Shown one piece after another: positions 60,808 to 64,000 of a DNA stretch of 64,000 nucleotides. Location of the stretch: positions 1 to 64,000 of the forward strand of contig CAUTYZ010000010.1 in the NCBI GenBank assembly GCA_963543015.1, given 5' to 3'. Position 1 is the first letter of the stretch. The number at the start of each line of letters is the position of its first letter. A model generated the notes under the pieces. It had not been told where the DNA came from. It saw only the letters and a program-made list of their open reading frames with translations, and ran no database searches. Source of the DNA: Alloscardovia sp963543015 (GTDB taxonomy: Bacteria > Actinomycetota > Actinomycetes > Actinomycetales > Bifidobacteriaceae). A program made the position numbers and the translations under genes.

Positions 60808-62019
60808 CTACTTCAAAAGTGGCTCAACCTGCTTTTCATAAGCAATCAGCGCGGTGTTGATGACTTGATGCATGTCGTAGTATGCGTACGTTCCCAAACG
60901 TCCACCAAAGACGACTGCTGGCTCAGCTTCAGCCTTTGCCTTGTACTGTGCGAAGAGCTCCTTATCTGCATCCGTGTTAATTGGGTAGTAAGGCTCGTCG
61001 TCACGATTTGCAAAACGTGAGTATTCTTCCCAGACCACGGTTTTATGTGGATTCTGCTGTTCGCGGCGTTCTGGATTGAAGTTCTTGAATTCAATAGCAC
61101 GAGTATAAGGAACGTCCGAATCTGCATAATTCATAACTGGAACACCGAAATGATCTGCTTCATCGTAACGCTTCTCGGTGAAGTCAACGGTACGCCACTT
61201 CAACTCGCCGAGCTCATAATTGAAATACTTATCGACAGGGCCAGTGTAAATAACTGGAACGTTGCCTACAAGAGCTGCCTTATTGTATGGCTGAGACTCG
61301 TCGAAGAAGTCAACATCCAAAGTCACAGTAATGCGAGGATCGTCGATCATGCGTTCGAACCATGCTGTGTAGCCGTCCTTTGGAAGACCTTCCCATGTGT
61401 CCTTGAAGTAACGATTGTCGTAATTGAAACGAACAGGAAGGCGACGGATAATGCTTGCTGGAAGCTCGCTTGGATCGGTCTGCCACTGTTTGCCAGTGTA
61501 ATTGCGGATAAAAGCGTTATACAAAGGTTCGCCGATGAGCTTCTTGCCCTGCTCATCAAGGTTGCGTGGCTCGATGTGAGCAAATTCGCCAGCTTGCTCT
61601 TCGATGAGTTTCTCTGCTTGCGCAGGAGTATATGCAGCATGGAAGAACTGGTTGATAGTGCCCAAATTGACAGGCATTGGGAATACTTCACCCTTATGAG
61701 TGGTGTATACGCGGTGTACGTAATCGGTGAATTCAGTAAAGCGATTGACGTAATTCCAAACGCGCTCGTTGGAGGTGTGGAAAAGATGAGCACCGTACTG
61801 GTGAATTTCTGCTCCTGTTTCCTCGTCAAAGTAGGAGTATGCATTTCCACCGATATGGTCGCGGATATCAATGATATGAACTGTCTTATCAGTGTGCTCA
61901 ATAATTTGCTGAGCTGTCACTAAACCGAATAAACCCGCACCAACGATGACGACATCTGCCTGAAGTGGATGTGCGATTTCATCTGCTGTGAGTTCCGATG
62001 CTTTACGAATCTGTGCCAT
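60808..62019 (-). CDS. glf: UDP-galactopyranose mutase
   Basis: A 403-residue flavoenzyme that interconverts UDP-galactopyranose and UDP-galactofuranose with reduced FAD. The FAD-binding fingerprint is VVIVGAGLFGLVTAQQII; family motifs IGGNAYSYFDEETG, YGAHLFHTSNE and FIRNYTGKQWQTDP are present. The frame is open to 62226, but the ATG at 62019 has AGGAAAGGAAC upstream, so this start is chosen. The UDP-Galf supplies GlfT-like GT2 enzymes at 44224 and 54944. It is divergent from rmlB. Confidence 0.95.
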   Translation of the reverse strand: MAQIRKASELTADEIAHPLQADVVIVGAGLFGLVTAQQIIEHTDKTVHIIDIRDHIGGNAYSYFDEETGAEIHQYGAHLFHTSNERVWNYVNRFTEFTDYVHRVYTTHKGEVFPMPVNLGTINQFFHAAYTPAQAEKLIEEQAGEFAHIEPRNLDEQGKKLIGEPLYNAFIRNYTGKQWQTDPSELPASIIRRLPVRFNYDNRYFKDTWEGLPKDGYTAWFERMIDDPRITVTLDVDFFDESQPYNKAALVGNVPVIYTGPVDKYFNYELGELKWRTVDFTEKRYDEADHFGVPVMNYADSDVPYTRAIEFKNFNPERREQQNPHKTVVWEEYSRFANRDDEPYYPINTDADKELFAQYKAKAEAEPAVVFGGRLGTYAYYDMHQVINTALIAYEKQVEPLLK

Positions 62020-62206
62020 GCTCAGAGTTCCTTTCCTCATGGATGAGCAGTGATTGAGCTGTGAGTTAACGATGACGTTAGCTTCTGTAGAGCTGTTTCT
62101 GGGTAATATTCTATCTGCCGGGGTGTATGCACGAGATTCGTGAGACCTCGAAAGATGATAAGGACTCCTGCGAAGACTTTCCAGTGCAGTGATTAAACTT
62201 TCAACC

Positions 62207-63256
62207 ATGCAAAAAATGTTGGTCACCGGTGGCGCTGGCTTTATCGGTTCGAATTTTGTGCGGTATTCGCGAAAGCATCATCCGGACGTGCATATCATCG
62301 TGCTGGATGCACTCACGTATGCAGGTAATCTGGCCAATATTGCTGATGTTATCAGCGGAACCATCGATAAGCAGTCGGTAATTGAGTCAAGTATAGAACT
62401 GGGCAGGCAGCCAAGTGTGGAATTTATCCGCGGTTCTATCAATGATGTTCAGCTAGTTCGTTCTGTGATGTCTCAGGTGGATACTGTCGTTCATTTTGCT
62501 GCAGAATCTCACAATGATCGAGCTATCGCGCATCCTCATATTTTCTTTGAAACGAATGTGATGGGCACATTGAATCTCGTTCAGGCAGCGACAGAGTATG
62601 CTGTGCGCTTCCATCATATTTCGACGGATGAAGTGTATGGCGATACGGATATCGATTCATTAGAACAATTTACGGAAAATTCTCCCTACAAGCCATCATC
62701 GCCTTATGCGGTGTCGAAAGCTGCATCCGATCATATGGTTCGCGCCTGGGCTCGAACGTATGGATTAGAGGCGACAATTTCGAATTGCTCGAATAATTTT
62801 GGGCCGTATCAACACATTGAAAAATTTATTCCTCGTGCGATTACGAATGCGCTCAGTGGTTTGCCTATCAAACTCTATGGCGATGGCCGTGCGGTGCGCG
62901 ATTGGATTCATGTCGAAGATCAGTGCGCTGCAATTTGGACAATTTTAGAAGCAGGAAAAATTGGCGAAACCTATCTGATAGGAGCTCAATGCGATGTGAG
63001 CAATGAGTTCGTCGTGTCTGAGCTGCAAAAAATTCTTCCGAATGCTCGCGTAGAACACGTACGCGATCGTTTAGGTGCTGATAGGCGGTACGCAATTGAC
63101 GCATCAAAAATTGAGAATGACTTAGGGTGGGCTCCTGAGCATACGCATTTTGCAGAAGAACTCATGAATACAGTTCGTTGGTACGACGAGCATCGCGCAT
63201 GGTGGGAATCTGCAAAAAATTCCGTTGAAGAGGAGTATGCTCGTTCGGGACAGTAA
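62207..63256 (+). CDS. rmlB: dTDP-glucose 4,6-dehydratase
   Basis: A 349-residue extended SDR with MLVTGGAGFIGSNFVR, the catalytic HHISTDEVYGD and PYAVSKAASDHMV (Tyr-x3-Lys), and NNFGPYQHIEKFIP. It makes dTDP-4-keto-6-deoxyglucose, the precursor of dTDP-rhamnose and related sugars. No rmlA, rmlC or rmlD lies in the window after it. A GTG at 62189 is in frame, but ATG at 62207 matches the family start. No Shine-Dalgarno is seen; TAAACT ends 7 bases before the ATG, consistent with a leaderless transcript. Confidence 0.9.
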   Translation: MQKMLVTGGAGFIGSNFVRYSRKHHPDVHIIVLDALTYAGNLANIADVISGTIDKQSVIESSIELGRQPSVEFIRGSINDVQLVRSVMSQVDTVVHFAAESHNDRAIAHPHIFFETNVMGTLNLVQAATEYAVRFHHISTDEVYGDTDIDSLEQFTENSPYKPSSPYAVSKAASDHMVRAWARTYGLEATISNCSNNFGPYQHIEKFIPRAITNALSGLPIKLYGDGRAVRDWIHVEDQCAAIWTILEAGKIGETYLIGAQCDVSNEFVVSELQKILPNARVEHVRDRLGADRRYAIDASKIENDLGWAPEHTHFAEELMNTVRWYDEHRAWWESAKNSVEEEYARSGQ

Positions 63257-63266
63257 TCTCATGGAT

Positions 63267-63304
63267 ATATCGTGGGGAACGTAGCTCTAGTATCGCTACG
63301 ATAT
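63267..63304 (+). promoter_or_regulatory. hairpin after rmlB
   Basis: ATATCGT (63267-63273) with ACGATAT (63298-63304), and inside CGTAGC (63280-63285) with GCTACG (63295-63300), partly alternative pairings. No T-run follows. The rest of the spacer to 63541 holds short repeats of ACATGA type but no gene. Confidence 0.35.
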
Positions 63305-63541
63305 GGGATAAATGTGGTATTGCGGTATACGTTCAGCTACTCTAGATACAGAACAATGACGAATCGGTAGATAGAAAACCGAATCGATACATGATGCACA
63401 TGAGACACATGACGCATACGAAAATTGAAAATGCACATGGATGGAATCTGTAACATGCGCATTCATACCTTAACGGCATAAACAATCGTCATAAATAATC
63501 GACATGAACAATACAGAAAAGCACACCATAGGGGAGTAACG

Positions 63542-64000
63542 ATGTCTGCTGATAATCCTTGCGCATATATAGTCGTTCCATGCTATAACGAGAGCGAAGT
63601 TATCGACACAACCGCGCAGGTTTTGAGTGCACAAATTCGTGAATTGATATCTCAAGGATTAGTAAGCGCCCAGAGCAAGGTTCTCTTTGTCGATGACGGT
63701 TCGCGCGATGACACGTGGCAGAAAATTACTCGTTTGTGCTCGGGCGAAACGGGAGATGTCCTCAGCGGTGTGAAATTTGCGCATAACCGTGGGCATCAAA
63801 ATGCTGTCTACGCGGGTCTTATGGAAGCCCTTTCTCATGGGTGCGATTGCGCGATTTCTATCGACGCTGATTTGCAAGATGATCCATCCGTTATTACTGA
63901 CATGATTGAGAAGTACCGTGGTGGTTATGAAATCGTGTACGGCGTGCGAAACAATCGCGATACGGACACTGCATTTAAGCGCGGAACGGCTCACGCTTTC
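63542..64000 (+). CDS. glycosyltransferase family 2 (GtrB-like), truncated by window end
   Basis: An open frame of 153 codons running off the right edge. It begins MSADNPCAYIVVPCYNESE and contains VLFVDDGSRDDTWQKI, KFAHNRGHQNAVYAGL and the metal site SIDADLQDDP, the hallmark set of GtrB/bactoprenol glucosyltransferases. These charge undecaprenyl phosphate with glucose or another hexose, and carry two C-terminal helices that would lie outside this window. The RBS GGGGAG is 6 nt from the ATG. It follows rmlB by 285 bases. Confidence 0.88.
   Translation, partial: MSADNPCAYIVVPCYNESEVIDTTAQVLSAQIRELISQGLVSAQSKVLFVDDGSRDDTWQKITRLCSGETGDVLSGVKFAHNRGHQNAVYAGLMEALSHGCDCAISIDADLQDDPSVITDMIEKYRGGYEIVYGVRNNRDTDTAFKRGTAHAF

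Noticed and set aside
1..64000. CRISPR arrays, prophage or insertion sequences
   Set aside because: No regularly spaced repeats, cas, integrase or transposase genes were seen on either strand.

Overview
The window looks like a chromosomal segment of a Bifidobacteriaceae member. The gene content (eukaryotic-type UDP-glucose pyrophosphorylase, GH42/GH3/GH30 glycosidases with a sugar MFS carrier, a B-C-DF-A oligopeptide ABC system, galactofuranose cell-wall genes) fits bifidobacteria. The base composition looks moderate, below the roughly 60% GC of typical Bifidobacterium, so a lower-GC genus such as Alloscardovia, Scardovia or Gardnerella is more likely. The assignment is by gene content and by eye; no search was run. 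Two ParB-binding parS-like sites (4030-4045 and 31224-31239) suggest the segment lies in the origin-proximal part of the chromosome.

Region by region. 1-1.2 kb: the 3' end of ilvC with its terminator, then a GNAT acetyltransferase. 1.4-2.9 kb: an amino-acid permease. 3-12.5 kb: an iron-acquisition locus with ApbE on the minus strand, divergent from an operon of FTR1-type permease, P19-type lipoprotein, DUF2318 membrane Fe-S protein, two FtsX/MacB-type permeases, an ABC ATPase and an FMN-binding lipoprotein, closed by a large terminator. The FMN lipoprotein carries an ApbE flavinylation motif, which ties the two arms together. 12.6-13.1 kb: an apparently frameshifted small membrane-protein gene. 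13.2-16.9 kb: a second amino-acid permease and a 599-residue single-pass envelope protein, both minus. 17.3-23.4 kb: oppB-oppC-oppDF-oppA. 23.8-31.6 kb: a beta-glycoside utilisation cluster (MFS carrier, GH30, GH42, GH3) with two matching LacI-type operators. 31.7-33.8 kb: a third amino-acid permease, preceded by a 31-codon leader ORF ending in a histidine-rich run. 33.8-35 kb: an AT-rich HAD phosphatase gene.

35-64 kb is mostly cell-envelope polysaccharide biosynthesis: a large polytopic membrane protein, an acyltransferase, tRNA-Ser(GGA), UGP, then LicD - IspD/TarI-like cytidylyltransferase - SDR epimerase - GT2, a minus-strand GT2, a secreted GH25 muramidase with five ricin-type trefoils, a polyprenyl-phosphate-type GT2, a second polytopic membrane protein, GT4, a GlfT-like GT2, a Wzm/Wzt exporter pair, a Nudix hydrolase, a His-rich membrane protein, UDP-galactopyranose mutase (glf), rmlB and a truncated GtrB-like GT2. 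Taken together, Galf (glf plus GlfT-like GT2), dTDP-sugars (rmlB), a CDP-alditol-type donor (IspD-like) with a LicD phosphotransferase, and ABC export suggest a Galf- and phosphate-substituted wall or lipoglycan polymer.

The observations I would check first are the flavinylated-lipoprotein iron locus, the histidine leader upstream of the permease at 32110, the parS pair, the shared LacI operator, the LicD start-region frameshift, and the folded RNA between the P19 and DUF2318 genes.
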